DNA of 64,000 nucleotides from Pseudarthrobacter sp. BIM B-2242 (GCF_014764445.1 NZ_CP061721.1:1488001-1552000), one strand, 5' to 3'; positions 29,108-39,789 are shown, counted from the first letter of the stretch. The notes: a model not told the origin generated them from the sequence alone. Made by a program: numbers and translations.

Positions 29108-30313
29108 GTGACTGAGCGTATTGTTCTGGCCTACTCCGGTGGCCTTGATACTTCCGTAGCCATCGGCTGGATCGGTGAAGCCACCGGCGCCGAGGTCATC
29201 GCCGTAGCGGTCGACGTCGGACAGGGCGGCGAGTCGCTGGAGACCATCCGCCAGCGCGCCCTGGGCTGCGGCGCCGTCGAAGCCTACGTCGCCGACGCGT
29301 CCGACGAGTTCGCCGACGAGTACTGCATGCCGACGCTGAAGGCGAACGCCCTCTACCAGGGCCACTACCCGCTGGTCTCCGCCATCTCCCGCCCGGTCAT
29401 CGTCAAGCACCTGGTCAAGGCCGCCCGCGAATTCGGCGCCACGACTGTTGCCCACGGCTGCACCGGCAAGGGCAACGACCAGGTCCGCTTCGAAGTGGGC
29501 ATCCAGACCCTCGGCCCGGACCTGAAGTGCATCGCCCCGGTCCGCGACCTCGCCCTGACCCGCGACAAGGCCATCGCCTTCGCCGAGGAGAAGGGACTGC
29601 CGATCGAGACCACCAAGAAGAACCCGTACTCCATCGACCAGAACGTCTGGGGACGCGCCGTCGAAACCGGCTACCTCGAAGACATCTGGAACGCCCCCAC
29701 CAAGGACATCTACGACTACACCGCCACCCCGGAATTCCCGCCGGCACCGGATGAAGTCACCATCTCCTTCGAAGCCGGCATCCCGGTAGCGATCGACGGC
29801 GTCCGGGTCACCCCGCTGCAGGCCATCAAGGAACTGAACCGCCGCGCCGGCGCCCAGGGCGTGGGCCGCATCGACGTCGTCGAGGACCGCCTCGTGGGCA
29901 TCAAGTCCCGCGAAATCTACGAAGCCCCCGGCGCCATGGCGCTGATCACCGCGCACAAGCACCTCGAGGACATCACCGTCGAGCGCGAGCAGGCCCGCTT
30001 CAAGGCCACTGTTGGCCAGCGCTGGGCCGAGCTGGTCTACGACGGCCAGTGGTTCTCGCCGCTCAAGCGCTCCCTCGACGCCTTCATCGAGGACACCCAG
30101 AAGTACGTCTCTGGCGACATCCGTATGACCCTTCACGGTGGCCAGGCAGTGGTCAACGGACGCCGCTCCGACACCTCGCTGTACGACTTCGACCTCGCCA
30201 CCTACGACACCGGTGACACGTTCGACCAGTCGATGGCACGCGGCTTCATCGAGCTGTGGGGCATGTCCGCCAAGGTTGCCTCCGGCCGCGATATTCGCGT
30301 CGCAGGTCAGTAA
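29108..30313 (+). CDS. argG: Argininosuccinate synthase
   Basis: 401 residues; joins citrulline and aspartate using ATP. The P-loop-like pyrophosphatase motif AYSGGLDTS is at residues 8-16 and the substrate strand [14 protein letters not shown] follows. The GTG at 29108 is preceded by AAGAGGAG. Unlike the earlier genes it has a 93-nt spacer before it, with AT-rich sequence (TAGAAGAAT at 29056-29064) that could add a second promoter. Confidence 0.97.
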   Translation: MTERIVLAYSGGLDTSVAIGWIGEATGAEVIAVAVDVGQGGESLETIRQRALGCGAVEAYVADASDEFADEYCMPTLKANALYQGHYPLVSAISRPVIVKHLVKAAREFGATTVAHGCTGKGNDQVRFEVGIQTLGPDLKCIAPVRDLALTRDKAIAFAEEKGLPIETTKKNPYSIDQNVWGRAVETGYLEDIWNAPTKDIYDYTATPEFPPAPDEVTISFEAGIPVAIDGVRVTPLQAIKELNRRAGAQGVGRIDVVEDRLVGIKSREIYEAPGAMALITAHKHLEDITVEREQARFKATVGQRWAELVYDGQWFSPLKRSLDAFIEDTQKYVSGDIRMTLHGGQAVVNGRRSDTSLYDFDLATYDTGDTFDQSMARGFIELWGMSAKVASGRDIRVAGQ

Positions 30314-31729
<1,416 letters not shown>

Positions 31730-31749
31730 CCCTCACGCGAAGGGGCCCA

Positions 31750-31796
31750 CACCGGCAGGGTTCCCTGGCCGAGCTTGCGAGGCTAGGGTGCCGGTG
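31750..31796 (+). terminator. arg operon terminator
   Basis: CACCGGCA (31750-31757) pairs with TGCCGGTG (31789-31796), with a second inner helix (CCCTGGCC with GGCTAGGG). It begins 20 nt after the argH stop codon. Confidence 0.7.
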
Positions 31797-31816
31797 GGGA
31801 CTTAATGTGGGTTTTC

Positions 31817-31890
31817 CGGCAACGCTCTCTCACTTTCTTCAAGAAAGTGAGAGAGCGTTGCCGAATTTCCTGCGTTAAGTGAGAGAACGT
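31817..31890. repeat. 32-bp-pitch repeat copies forming a 23-bp palindrome
   Basis: Arms 31817-31839 and 31841-31863 are exact inverse complements around a single C, a perfect 23-bp palindrome. Each arm carries the core AAGTGAGAGAG (inverted at 31825-31835, direct at 31845). A further direct copy, one base different (AAGTGAGAGAA), starts at 31877, exactly 32 bp later. The same core at the same pitch occurs near 45.9 and 46.5 kb. Confidence 0.85.
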
Positions 31891-31932
31891 TTTGCGTTAA
31901 GGTGCGTTAACTCTGTCGGCTACCATTGCGCC

Positions 31933-32469
31933 ATGAGTGACGCCTTCCGCAGCCACCTGCGTGCCCTTCCGGACTTCCCTGAAAACCTCCCTAACTTCGA
32001 CCCCGCCACGGCCCCTGCCGATCCGGTGGCGCTGTTCAAACTGTGGCTGCAGGAGGCGCTGGCTGCAGGCGTGCTGCAACCGCACGCCTGCAGCCTGGCC
32101 ACGGCCGACGGAAACGGACAGCCGTCCGCCAGGATGCTGATCCTGAAGGACATCGACGACGACGGCTGGCACTTCGCCACGTCCCGCACCTCACGGAAGG
32201 GCCGGGAACTCACGGTCAACCCGAGTGCGGCCCTCAACTTTTACTGGCCCCGGCAGGGCCGCCAGGTCCGGGTTGCCGGCCCGGTGGTTGAGCTGTCGGA
32301 CGAGGCGTCGGCGGCAGACTGGGATGCCCGGCCCGCAGCGGACGGCAGCCACAATCCGGACTGGCAGCTCTACGCGGTCCGGCCAACGGAACTTGAGTTC
32401 TGGCAGGCACGCCACGACCGGCGGCACATCCGGCACCGCTTCGGCCCGGACGGAATCCCGCTCGGTTAG
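31933..32469 (+). CDS. PNPOx-family pyridoxamine 5'-phosphate oxidase-like protein
   Basis: 178-residue flavin split-barrel protein. The FMN phosphate region ARMLILKDIDDDGWHFATSRTSRKGREL resembles PdxH, and the C terminus has the dimerisation tail (TELEFWQARHDRRHIRHRF). True PdxH is about 215-225 residues with a longer C-terminal domain, so this may be a short pyridoxamine/pyridoxine phosphate oxidase or a related FMN enzyme. -10 TACCAT (31921-31926) lies 6 nt before the ATG, so the message is probably leaderless. The repeat element lies just upstream. Confidence 0.8.
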   Translation: MSDAFRSHLRALPDFPENLPNFDPATAPADPVALFKLWLQEALAAGVLQPHACSLATADGNGQPSARMLILKDIDDDGWHFATSRTSRKGRELTVNPSAALNFYWPRQGRQVRVAGPVVELSDEASAADWDARPAADGSHNPDWQLYAVRPTELEFWQARHDRRHIRHRFGPDGIPLG

Positions 32470-32479
32470 GATGGGCGCC

Positions 32480-33223
32480 ATGACCGCTCCTGCACCGGAT
32501 GCCCTGCTCGCCGAACTGCACAAAGCCGCCGACGTCGTGGCCGCCACCGCCGCGAAATTCACCGATGAGGACATCAAGGCGCCATCAGCGCTTCCGGGCT
32601 GGACCAGGGGGCACGTCCTGGCGCATCTCGAAGGCATTTCCCATGCCATGGCCCGGCAACTGGAATATGCGGCCCGCGGTGAAACCGTTGAACTGTACGA
32701 CGGAGGCCAGGACGGACGGAATAAGGCGATCGAGATGGCCGCAGGCCACAGTGCAGACGCCCACCGCGACGATCTGGCGGCGGGCTTGGACCGCGCCCTG
32801 GGGGCTTTTGATTCGCTGGCGGGAGACACAACCCGCTGGCAGGCGCGCATCGCCTATCGCGGGGGAGTGGTGCTCGACGGCGGGCTCGCGCTGTGGCGTG
32901 AAATCGTCATCCATACTGCCGACCTGGATGTTGGATACGGTCCGGAGACCTGGAGCAGGCAATTCTGCGAGCACCTCTTCGACTTCCTGTCGGCCAGGAT
33001 AGCGCCGGGCGACAAACTGGTGGTGCAGCCACTCGCGCTTCCGCCCGTAACCCTTGGCAACGGCGGCCGGTCCACCGTCATCAGCGGCATGATCACGGAC
33101 ATCGCGGCCTGGCTGGCCGGCCGCGAACCGTCACTCGGCAGCCTCCGGGCATCGGCCGCTGCGGACGGCGTGGACCTGCCGGAACTGTTGCCCTGGCCTG
33201 CCGGGACGCCCGAAGCGAAGTAG
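32480..33223 (+). CDS. Maleylpyruvate isomerase family mycothiol-dependent enzyme
   Basis: 247-residue protein of the DinB-like mycothiol transferase group. N-terminal four-helix domain with LPGWTRGHVLAHLEG (metal His pair) and ALWREIVIHTADLDVGYGP carrying further His/Glu ligands, then a C-terminal MDMPI-type domain. It probably conjugates or isomerises a substrate with mycothiol; the substrate is unknown. Its ATG is 11 nt after the previous stop; TAGGAT (32467-32472) 7 nt upstream could give a leaderless transcript as well. Confidence 0.85.
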   Translation: MTAPAPDALLAELHKAADVVAATAAKFTDEDIKAPSALPGWTRGHVLAHLEGISHAMARQLEYAARGETVELYDGGQDGRNKAIEMAAGHSADAHRDDLAAGLDRALGAFDSLAGDTTRWQARIAYRGGVVLDGGLALWREIVIHTADLDVGYGPETWSRQFCEHLFDFLSARIAPGDKLVVQPLALPPVTLGNGGRSTVISGMITDIAAWLAGREPSLGSLRASAAADGVDLPELLPWPAGTPEAK

Positions 33224-33227
33224 GGGG

Positions 33228-33749
33228 CTACACCGCTTCGCGGGCCAGCAGGCCTTCTGTGGCCTCCCGCGCCAGCAGGCTCTCCTTCACTGCCATCCCC
33301 CACCGGAAACCGCCCAAAGAGCCGTCGGTGCGGATCACGCGATGGCACGGCACAAACAACGCCGCGGCATTGAAGGCGCAGGCGCTGGCCGCGGCCCTGA
33401 CCGCCTTGGGATTGCCGGACAAATCAGCGTACTCGGTGTACGTCACCGGCGCCCCGGGACGCACCGTCCTCAGCACATCCCAGGCATGGGACCTGAACGG
33501 CCCCGACTTCTGCAGCACGGGGACCGCCATGGCGGGTGTGGGGTCGCCGGCATAGAAAGCCTCCACGGCCTGTGAGATCGTGCCCAAATCGGTCACGGCC
33601 TCTACCTCGGCCGGGCGCAGGTCGGGATGGATCTGCCCGGTCAGCTTGCCAAGCTCGGCGGTCCAGCCGGAAGCCAGGACCACGCCGTCCCGGGCGAGGA
33701 TGGTGAAGGGACCGTCCGGGGTGGACATCGTCAACAGCTGGGCTTTCAT
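33228..33749 (-). CDS. ogt: Methylated-DNA-protein-cysteine methyltransferase (Ogt-type)
   Basis: 173-residue suicide repair protein that takes the methyl group from O6-methylguanine onto Cys135 in the PCHRV site. The helix-turn-helix arginine finger segment (NPKAVRAAASACAFN) is present. It lacks the Ada N-terminal domain, which is found instead in the upstream gene. The start overlaps the alkA stop (ATGA), showing coupling. The last 18 residues contain a duplicated heptad-like unit (LLAREATEGLLAREA), a micro-duplication at the end of the gene. Confidence 0.95.
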   Translation of the reverse strand: MKAQLLTMSTPDGPFTILARDGVVLASGWTAELGKLTGQIHPDLRPAEVEAVTDLGTISQAVEAFYAGDPTPAMAVPVLQKSGPFRSHAWDVLRTVRPGAPVTYTEYADLSGNPKAVRAAASACAFNAAALFVPCHRVIRTDGSLGGFRWGMAVKESLLAREATEGLLAREAV

Positions 33750-35293
33750 GGCATCGCTTTCTCTGGAACGTTGGGTTCACGAACAACGTTGGGTTCCCGA
33801 ACAAGGGGCTTCGGCGCGGCTGCGGCGCGCCACAGGTGCATGGTGGCGTAGGACCGCCACGGGCTGACTTCCCGGTAATCCGGAGCATGACCGCCGGAAC
33901 CCGGCGTGCCGGCTCCGGGCCCGATGCCGTCCAGTGCGAGGGCGCGGACGCCGTTCCTGACCGCAGCGTCGTTGGCCAGGAACACGTCCGGGGCGCCGAG
34001 CACACGCATGGCAACGTAGCCCACCGTCCAGGGACCAACACCGGGCAGCGGAAGAAGTTTGGCCTCGAGCCCGGGCAGGTCGTCGCCGTAGCCAAAATCC
34101 AGCCGGCCGCCGGCAAGGGCGGAGGCAGCTGAACGGAGGGCGTCAATCCGCCGTTGCGGACCGCGCAGCAGCGAGTAGCCGGAATCCGCTATCTCGGACG
34201 CGGTGGGAAACAACCGGTCCAGCCCGTCGCCGGGCACCAGGCTGGGACTGCCGGCGGCGGACAGTTGCGTCAGCGCCGTCCGGGCCGCGGCCACTGTGAT
34301 TTGCTGCCCGATCATGGCCCTGATGAGGAGCTCCTGCGGATCCACGGCCCCGGGCATCCTCATGCCCGGAACGCGTGCCACGGCGGCGGCCAGCCGGGGG
34401 TCGGCAGCCAGGGCGTTGTCAATCGCGACCGGATCGGCGTCGAGGTCGAAAAGCCGCCGCACCCTGCTCAGCAGGGCCGGCAGGTCGCGCAGGTCCACCG
34501 CGCCGATGGTGAGGGTCAGCGGCCGCCCCGGCGCGCCGCCGTCGTAATTCACGCTGAAGCGGGCATCGCCGTGCGGGAGCCGCAGGGTACGGGCGTACGA
34601 CGCCGGTGTCCCCGCCTCGATCCCGGGGATGGCGCGGACTGCGAGGAAGGAAAATATGCCGGGATCGAACGGTTCGCGGTACGGCAGGCTTAGCGTCAGA
34701 GACGTCGCGGCGACGGGCGCCGTTCCGGGACGGTGGTGCCGGGCGGTTGCCCGCAGCGCGGTCGGTGTCATGGCGAAGACCTCCACCATGGTGTCGTTGA
34801 ACTGCCGGACGCTGCTGAAGCCGGACGCGAAGGCGATGTCTGCCAGCTTCATGGCCGTGGACACCAGCAACGTGCGGGCGGTCTGGGCGCGGCTGGCCCG
34901 GGCCAGGGACAGCGGGCCCGCGCCCAGTTCGTGGCTGAGGATCCGGTTCAGCTGGCGCGCCGAATAGCCCAGCCGTGCGGCCAGACCCTCCACCCCGTCC
35001 CGATTGATCACGCCGTCGTTAATTAGGCGCATGGCCCGGCCTGCGATGTCCTGCCTGACGTTCCATGCCGGTGTCCCGGGGACCGCTTCGGGGAGGCAGC
35101 GCTTGCAGGCCCGGTAGCCGGCGTCGTGCGCTGCGGCGGAGGTTTCGTAGAACGTGACGTTGGCTGCTTTGGGGGTCCGGGCCGGGCAGGACGGACGGCA
35201 GTAGATGCCGGTGGTGCGGACAGCGGTGTAGAACTGCCCGTCGAAACGGGTGTCCCGCGCGTCGATCGCACGGTAGCGCTGCCAGAAGTCCAT
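33746..35293 (-). CDS. alkA: Ada/AlkA fusion: methyl-sensor, AraC HTH and 3-methyladenine DNA glycosylase
   Basis: 515 residues in three modules. Ada Zn/methyl-phosphotriester domain (about 1-75) with C32, C36, C63 and C66; AraC-type HTH (about 85-180, LADIAFASGFSSVRQFND); AlkA glycosylase (about 195-490) with the HhH motif LPGVGPWTVGYVAMRVLG and catalytic Asp in FLANDAAVRNG. It therefore both senses methylated DNA to activate alkylation-repair genes and excises alkylated bases. The O6-methylguanine module is the separate overlapping ogt. The C-terminal tail has a tandem peptide (VREPNVVREPNV) outside the enzyme fold. Divergent from the MPG gene. Confidence 0.93.
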   Translation of the reverse strand: MDFWQRYRAIDARDTRFDGQFYTAVRTTGIYCRPSCPARTPKAANVTFYETSAAAHDAGYRACKRCLPEAVPGTPAWNVRQDIAGRAMRLINDGVINRDGVEGLAARLGYSARQLNRILSHELGAGPLSLARASRAQTARTLLVSTAMKLADIAFASGFSSVRQFNDTMVEVFAMTPTALRATARHHRPGTAPVAATSLTLSLPYREPFDPGIFSFLAVRAIPGIEAGTPASYARTLRLPHGDARFSVNYDGGAPGRPLTLTIGAVDLRDLPALLSRVRRLFDLDADPVAIDNALAADPRLAAAVARVPGMRMPGAVDPQELLIRAMIGQQITVAAARTALTQLSAAGSPSLVPGDGLDRLFPTASEIADSGYSLLRGPQRRIDALRSAASALAGGRLDFGYGDDLPGLEAKLLPLPGVGPWTVGYVAMRVLGAPDVFLANDAAVRNGVRALALDGIGPGAGTPGSGGHAPDYREVSPWRSYATMHLWRAAAAPKPLVREPNVVREPNVPEKAMP

Positions 35294-35371
35294 CCCCCTA
35301 TCCTGCCAGCCGCAGGCCAGGCCTGCTAGCGGAAATCGGACATCGCCGTGCGCGTTCGGTAGAGTCGGTGC

Positions 35372-36061
35372 ATGACCGTCAGCAGCAGTCCCACCGGGCC
35401 GGAGCAGGCGCCGGAACAGCTCCGCGAGTTCCTGTCCGGTGATGCGCGGAGGATAGCTCCGCTGCTGCTGGGGTCCGTTCTCCGCCATAGCAGCCACGAG
35501 GGGACGGTGGCCATCCGGATCACCGAGCTGGAGGCCTATATGGGCCCCGGCGACTCGCTGCACCCGGATCCCGGGTCCCACACGTTCCGCGGCCCCACGC
35601 CACGCAACGCCCCCATGTTCGGGCCCGCAGGGCACCTCTATGTCTACTTCACGTACGGGATGCACTACTGCGCCAACCTTGTCTGCGGCCCGGCGGGCGC
35701 GGCATCCGCCGTCCTGCTGCGGGCCGGCGAGGTGGTAGAGGGGCAGCACCTCGCACATGTTCGGCGGCCGACGTCGAAATCACCAGTCGACCTTGCGAGC
35801 GGTCCCGCGCGTCTCGCCACAGCCCTGGCCCTCACGACTGCGGACAGCGGACGCGACGCACTGGCGGAGCCCTTCGAACTGCAGCTCCCGGCGGTTCCGG
35901 CGCCCGTCTACAGTTCCGGACCCAGGGTGGGCGTGGCCGGCGACGGCGGTTCCACCGATTATCCGTGGCGTTTCTGGCTGCCGGGGGATCCCACCGTGTC
36001 GCGCTATAAGGCCGTGAAGGTCCGGCAGGCGAAGACCGGCGCAAATATGAACATTGAATGA
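35372..36061 (+). CDS. DNA-3-methyladenine glycosylase, MPG/AAG family
   Basis: 229-residue monofunctional glycosylase of the AAG fold, unrelated to AlkA, that removes 3-methyladenine and hypoxanthine. The catalytic region ITELEAYMGPGDSLHP (active-site Glu), YFTYGMHYCANLV and the C-terminal GPRVGVAGDGG..YPWRFW match the family. -10 TAGAGT (35360-35365) ends 6 nt before the ATG, giving a probable leaderless mRNA. It is 78 nt from, and divergent to, the Ada/AlkA gene, so the methyl-sensor could control both directions. Confidence 0.93.
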   Translation: MTVSSSPTGPEQAPEQLREFLSGDARRIAPLLLGSVLRHSSHEGTVAIRITELEAYMGPGDSLHPDPGSHTFRGPTPRNAPMFGPAGHLYVYFTYGMHYCANLVCGPAGAASAVLLRAGEVVEGQHLAHVRRPTSKSPVDLASGPARLATALALTTADSGRDALAEPFELQLPAVPAPVYSSGPRVGVAGDGGSTDYPWRFWLPGDPTVSRYKAVKVRQAKTGANMNIE

Positions 36062-36146
36062 CATCGGAGGTAGCGGGACCGGCGGGCACGTTAACCGAAA
36101 TGGTTGTAGAATGGTAGGTCTGTCTTTTGCGATAGGGGAACGTTTA

Positions 36147-38375
36147 ATGCTCGACGCCGATTTGGCCCACGAACGCGATTATGTTGCCGGCTTGTATGCA
36201 CGGCTGGAAGAGCTTCGTGATGAAAAGCGCAAGCAGTTGGCGCAGGTCCGCCGGGCCGGTGCCGTGGGCACCATGCAGAATGTTTCCGAGCGTGACGCCT
36301 TCGCCGCGCTCTATGAGGACCGCCTGGCCCAGCTGGATGCTGTGGATGACCGGCTGGTTTTCGGCCGCCTGGACCTGGATTCCGGCGAGGCCCAGTACAT
36401 CGGACGCATCGGCCTGACCACCGATGACCTCCAGCGACTCATGGTGGACTGGCGCGCGCCCGAAGCCGGCCACTTCTATCAGGCAACGGCATTTGACCGG
36501 CAGGGCGTCCGGCGCCGCCGCCACCTCATCCTCCAGGGCCGCGAAGTCAAGGCCATTGAGGACGACGTCCTTGACGCGGACATGCTGGCGGACGACGCTT
36601 CGCTCCAGGGCGAAGGAGCGTTGCTCGCCGCCCTGGACTCTAAGCGCACCGGCCGGATGTCGGACATTGTCGGAACCATCCAGTCTGAGCAGGACCGCAT
36701 CATCAGGTCCTCCATCTCCGGCGCCCTGGTGGTGCAGGGCGGTCCCGGCACCGGCAAAACCGCCGTCGCACTGCACCGTGCCGCCTACCTGCTTTACACA
36801 CACCGGGAACGGCTGAAGACTGCCGGCGTACTGCTGGTGGGGCCGTCGTCGTCGTTCATGAAGTACATCGAACGTGTCCTTCCGTCCCTCGGTGAGACCG
36901 GCGTGGTCATGGCCAGCGTCGGCCGGCTCATGCCGGGCATCCACGCCGTCCCGGAGCCGGAAGCGGACGTCGCCGCCATCAAAGGACGGCTGGACATGGC
37001 GAAGGTTGTGGCCAACGCCGTGGCGAACCGGCAGCGCATCCCGGCCGAGGACCGCATTCTTGAGGTGGACGGCCGCAAGCTGGTCCTGACGCCCCGGCAG
37101 GTAAGCCGCGCCCGCGAACGGGCCCGGTCCACCGGCAAGCCCCACAACGAGGCACGCCTGACGTTCGTCAAGATCCTGCTCCGCGAGTTGACGGAACAGC
37201 TGACGGAGCTGGTGGAGGCCGGGAGCATCGGCAACAATGCCGACCGTTCCTACCTTGCGGAGGACGTCCGGACAGCCCGCGACGTACGGATCGCGCTGAA
37301 CCTGTGCTGGATGCCCATGACACCGGAGAAGCTGATCACCGAACTCCTGAGCAAGCCCGCGGTGCTGGCAGCCTGCACGCCGCACCTGAGCCTCGAAGAG
37401 CAGAAGCTGCTCCTGCGCCCGGCTGATGCTCCGTGGACGGAGGCGGATGTACCGCTGTTGGACGAGGCAGCCGAGCTTCTGGGCGAACTCGATCCTGCGG
37501 CGAACCGCGGCCTGGCCCAGCAGGAGCATGACCGTGCCCGTGACCTCGCCAATGCCAAGCAGACGCTGGTGAACATGGAACACATGGGCGTGGACGTCAT
37601 GATGACTGCGGAGGAGCTGGCCGACCAGAACCAGGAGCGCGAGAACCGGCAGACCGCCGCCGAGCGTGCCACAACCGACCGCACATGGGCTTTTGGGCAC
37701 ATCGTGGTGGATGAGGCGCAGGAACTCTCGCCGATGCAGTGGCGGCTCCTGGTCCGCCGTTGTCCGCTGAAGTCCTTCACGATCGTGGGGGACATTGCGC
37801 AGACGAGTTCCGTCGCCGGAGCCAACTCCTGGCACGGTGCTTTGGCGCCCATGTTCGGTGACCGCTGGCAGCTGGAGGAGCTGACGGTCAATTACCGGAC
37901 GCCCTCGCAGATTGCCGAAGCGGCCGCCCGCATGGCCAACGCCGCCGGACTTGTTGTGTCTGCGCCAAAGGCCGTCCGGGAGGGGCGCTGGTCGCCGATT
38001 ATTGACAAGGTTGATTCCGGGCAGGTGGTGGAACGCCTTGTGGAGGTGCTCCCCAATGAACTGGACGCGCTCGACGGCGGTCTGCTCGCCGTTATTGCCG
38101 ACGGGGACCTTCTCCCCGCGGCAACCTCAGCCCTCCGAGCCGTTTACGGCCGGCGCATCGGCAATGGAGCGGGCAGTTACGAACAGGACATCGTGGTCAT
38201 CAGTCCGCGTGAGGCCAAGGGTCTCGAGTTCGACGGTGTTGTGGTGCTGGAACCGTCCGAGATGCTCAACCACGAGCACGGCCGGGTGGGCGACCTGTAC
38301 GTGGCCATGACAAGGCCTACGCAGCGACTTCGGCTGATCGCTGCCAAAGGTATTCCCGCAGGAATAGAACGCTGA
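36147..38375 (+). CDS. HelD-like UvrD/Rep superfamily helicase (RNA polymerase-associated)
   Basis: 742 residues. An N-terminal helical arm (about 1-60, EELRDEKRKQLAQVRRAG) that in HelD reaches into the RNA-polymerase secondary channel, Walker A GGPGTGKT at 198-205, Walker B region VVDEAQELSPMQW, motif III GDIAQTSS and motif VI VAMTRPTQRL. HelD proteins free stalled RNA polymerase from DNA using ATP, and relatives give rifampicin tolerance. The ATG at 36147 follows a GGGGAA site; -10 TAGAAT (36107-36112) gives a short leader. A terminator follows. A plain DNA helicase role is the alternative. Confidence 0.87.
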   Translation: MLDADLAHERDYVAGLYARLEELRDEKRKQLAQVRRAGAVGTMQNVSERDAFAALYEDRLAQLDAVDDRLVFGRLDLDSGEAQYIGRIGLTTDDLQRLMVDWRAPEAGHFYQATAFDRQGVRRRRHLILQGREVKAIEDDVLDADMLADDASLQGEGALLAALDSKRTGRMSDIVGTIQSEQDRIIRSSISGALVVQGGPGTGKTAVALHRAAYLLYTHRERLKTAGVLLVGPSSSFMKYIERVLPSLGETGVVMASVGRLMPGIHAVPEPEADVAAIKGRLDMAKVVANAVANRQRIPAEDRILEVDGRKLVLTPRQVSRARERARSTGKPHNEARLTFVKILLRELTEQLTELVEAGSIGNNADRSYLAEDVRTARDVRIALNLCWMPMTPEKLITELLSKPAVLAACTPHLSLEEQKLLLRPADAPWTEADVPLLDEAAELLGELDPAANRGLAQQEHDRARDLANAKQTLVNMEHMGVDVMMTAEELADQNQERENRQTAAERATTDRTWAFGHIVVDEAQELSPMQWRLLVRRCPLKSFTIVGDIAQTSSVAGANSWHGALAPMFGDRWQLEELTVNYRTPSQIAEAAARMANAAGLVVSAPKAVREGRWSPIIDKVDSGQVVERLVEVLPNELDALDGGLLAVIADGDLLPAATSALRAVYGRRIGNGAGSYEQDIVVISPREAKGLEFDGVVVLEPSEMLNHEHGRVGDLYVAMTRPTQRLRLIAAKGIPAGIER

Positions 38376-38398
38376 GCCGACCCGCTTTTGCTCTTCTA

Positions 38399-38431
38399 AC
38401 GCCCGGTGCCGTCCATGACGGCGCCGGGCGT
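38399..38431 (+). terminator. Terminator after the HelD gene
   Basis: A 13-bp stem (38399-38411 with 38419-38431, one T-G pair) with loop TCCATGA, 23 nt after the stop codon. It lies before the tyrS -10, ruling out the longer upstream start for tyrS. Confidence 0.8.
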
Positions 38432-38456
38432 CGTCGATCCTGCTAACTTAGAAGTC

Positions 38457-39770
38457 GTGTCAGAACTCAACGATCTTGAATCCCAGCAGAACGACCCCAC
38501 CTTCGCCAATATTTGGCAGGAGCTGAAGTGGCGCGGCCTGGTCCACGTCTCCACCGATGAAGCGGAGCTGGAAAAGCTCCTCGCCGGTGAGCCGGTCACC
38601 TATTACTGCGGGTTCGATCCCACGGCACCGAGCCTGCACCTGGGCAACCTGGTACAGCTCCTGGTGATGCGCCGCCTGCAGCTGGCCGGCCACAAGCCGT
38701 TGGGGCTCGTTGGTGGGTCCACCGGGCTGATCGGTGACCCGCGGCCTACTGCCGAGCGCACACTGAACACCAAAGACACCGTCAACGAGTGGGTGGGCTA
38801 CCTTCAGGCCCAGGTCCGCCGCTTCCTGAGTTTCGACGGCGCCAACGCGGCACGCATGGTGAACAACTTGGACTGGACCGCGCCCCTGAGCGCCATTGAT
38901 TTCCTGCGCGAGATCGGCAAGCACTACCGGGTGGGCACGATGCTCCGCAAGGATGCCGTGGCGTCCCGCCTGAGCTCCGACGAGGGCATCAGCTACACGG
39001 AGTTCAGTTACCAGATCCTGCAGGGCATGGATTACCTGCAGCTCTTCCGCGATTACGGCTGCATGCTGCAGACCGGTGGTTCCGACCAGTGGGGCAACCT
39101 CACCAGCGGCACCGAACTGATCCGTAAGGTGGAGGGCAAGACTGTCCACGCCCTGGGCACACCGCTGATCACCAACTCCGACGGAACCAAGTTCGGCAAG
39201 AGTGAAGGCAACGCGATCTGGCTGGACGCCGGTATGTGCAGCCCCTACGCCTTCTACCAGTTCTGGCTCAACACCGCCGACGCCGACGTGGTGGACAGGC
39301 TGAAAGTCTTTACGTTCCTGAACCGCGCCGAGATCGAAGCCCTTGCCGCGTCCGTGGCTGAGCGTCCGTTCGCGCGTGAAGGCCAGCGGAAGCTCGCGTT
39401 CGAGGTCACTTCGCTGGTGCATGGGGTTGAAGCAACGGAGAAGGTCATCGCCGCCTCGGCTGCCCTCTTCGGCAACGGTGACCTGTCCGCCCTCGACAGG
39501 CCGACTCTCGAAGCCGCAACGTCAGAGCTGCCGTCCGCCCGGATCCAGGTGGACGGGCTCGGCATTGTTGATTTGCTGGTGGCTTCGGGCCTGTCAGACA
39601 GTAAGTCTGCCGCCCGGCGAACCGTCAGCGAAGGCGGTGCCTACGTGAACAACGAGAAGGTGTCCGATCCGGAAGCTGTCATCTCCGAAGATGAACTGCT
39701 GCACGGGCAGTACCTGCTGTTGCGCCGGGGTAAAAAGAACCTTGCGACGGTGGAGGTCCTGGTCCCCTAG
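38457..39770 (+). CDS. tyrS: Tyrosyl-tRNA synthetase
   Basis: 437-residue class I synthetase charging tRNA-Tyr. HIGH-type motif PSLHLGNL, Tyr-specificity segment SYQILQGMDYLQLF with QTGGSDQWGN, KMSKS variant KFGKS and a C-terminal S4 RNA-binding domain (about 370-437). The GTG at 38457 is chosen because -10 TAACTT (38444-38449) ends 7 nt upstream and a terminator occupies 38399-38431; upstream in-frame ATGs lie in that hairpin. The message is probably leaderless. Confidence 0.95.
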   Translation: MSELNDLESQQNDPTFANIWQELKWRGLVHVSTDEAELEKLLAGEPVTYYCGFDPTAPSLHLGNLVQLLVMRRLQLAGHKPLGLVGGSTGLIGDPRPTAERTLNTKDTVNEWVGYLQAQVRRFLSFDGANAARMVNNLDWTAPLSAIDFLREIGKHYRVGTMLRKDAVASRLSSDEGISYTEFSYQILQGMDYLQLFRDYGCMLQTGGSDQWGNLTSGTELIRKVEGKTVHALGTPLITNSDGTKFGKSEGNAIWLDAGMCSPYAFYQFWLNTADADVVDRLKVFTFLNRAEIEALAASVAERPFAREGQRKLAFEVTSLVHGVEATEKVIAASAALFGNGDLSALDRPTLEAATSELPSARIQVDGLGIVDLLVASGLSDSKSAARRTVSEGGAYVNNEKVSDPEAVISEDELLHGQYLLLRRGKKNLATVEVLVP

Positions 39771-39789
39771 ACCGTTTCCACGTCAAAAG

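Noticed and set aside
38406..38456. Upstream ATG start for tyrS
   Set aside because: It lies within the terminator hairpin of the previous gene and upstream of the apparent -10 box.
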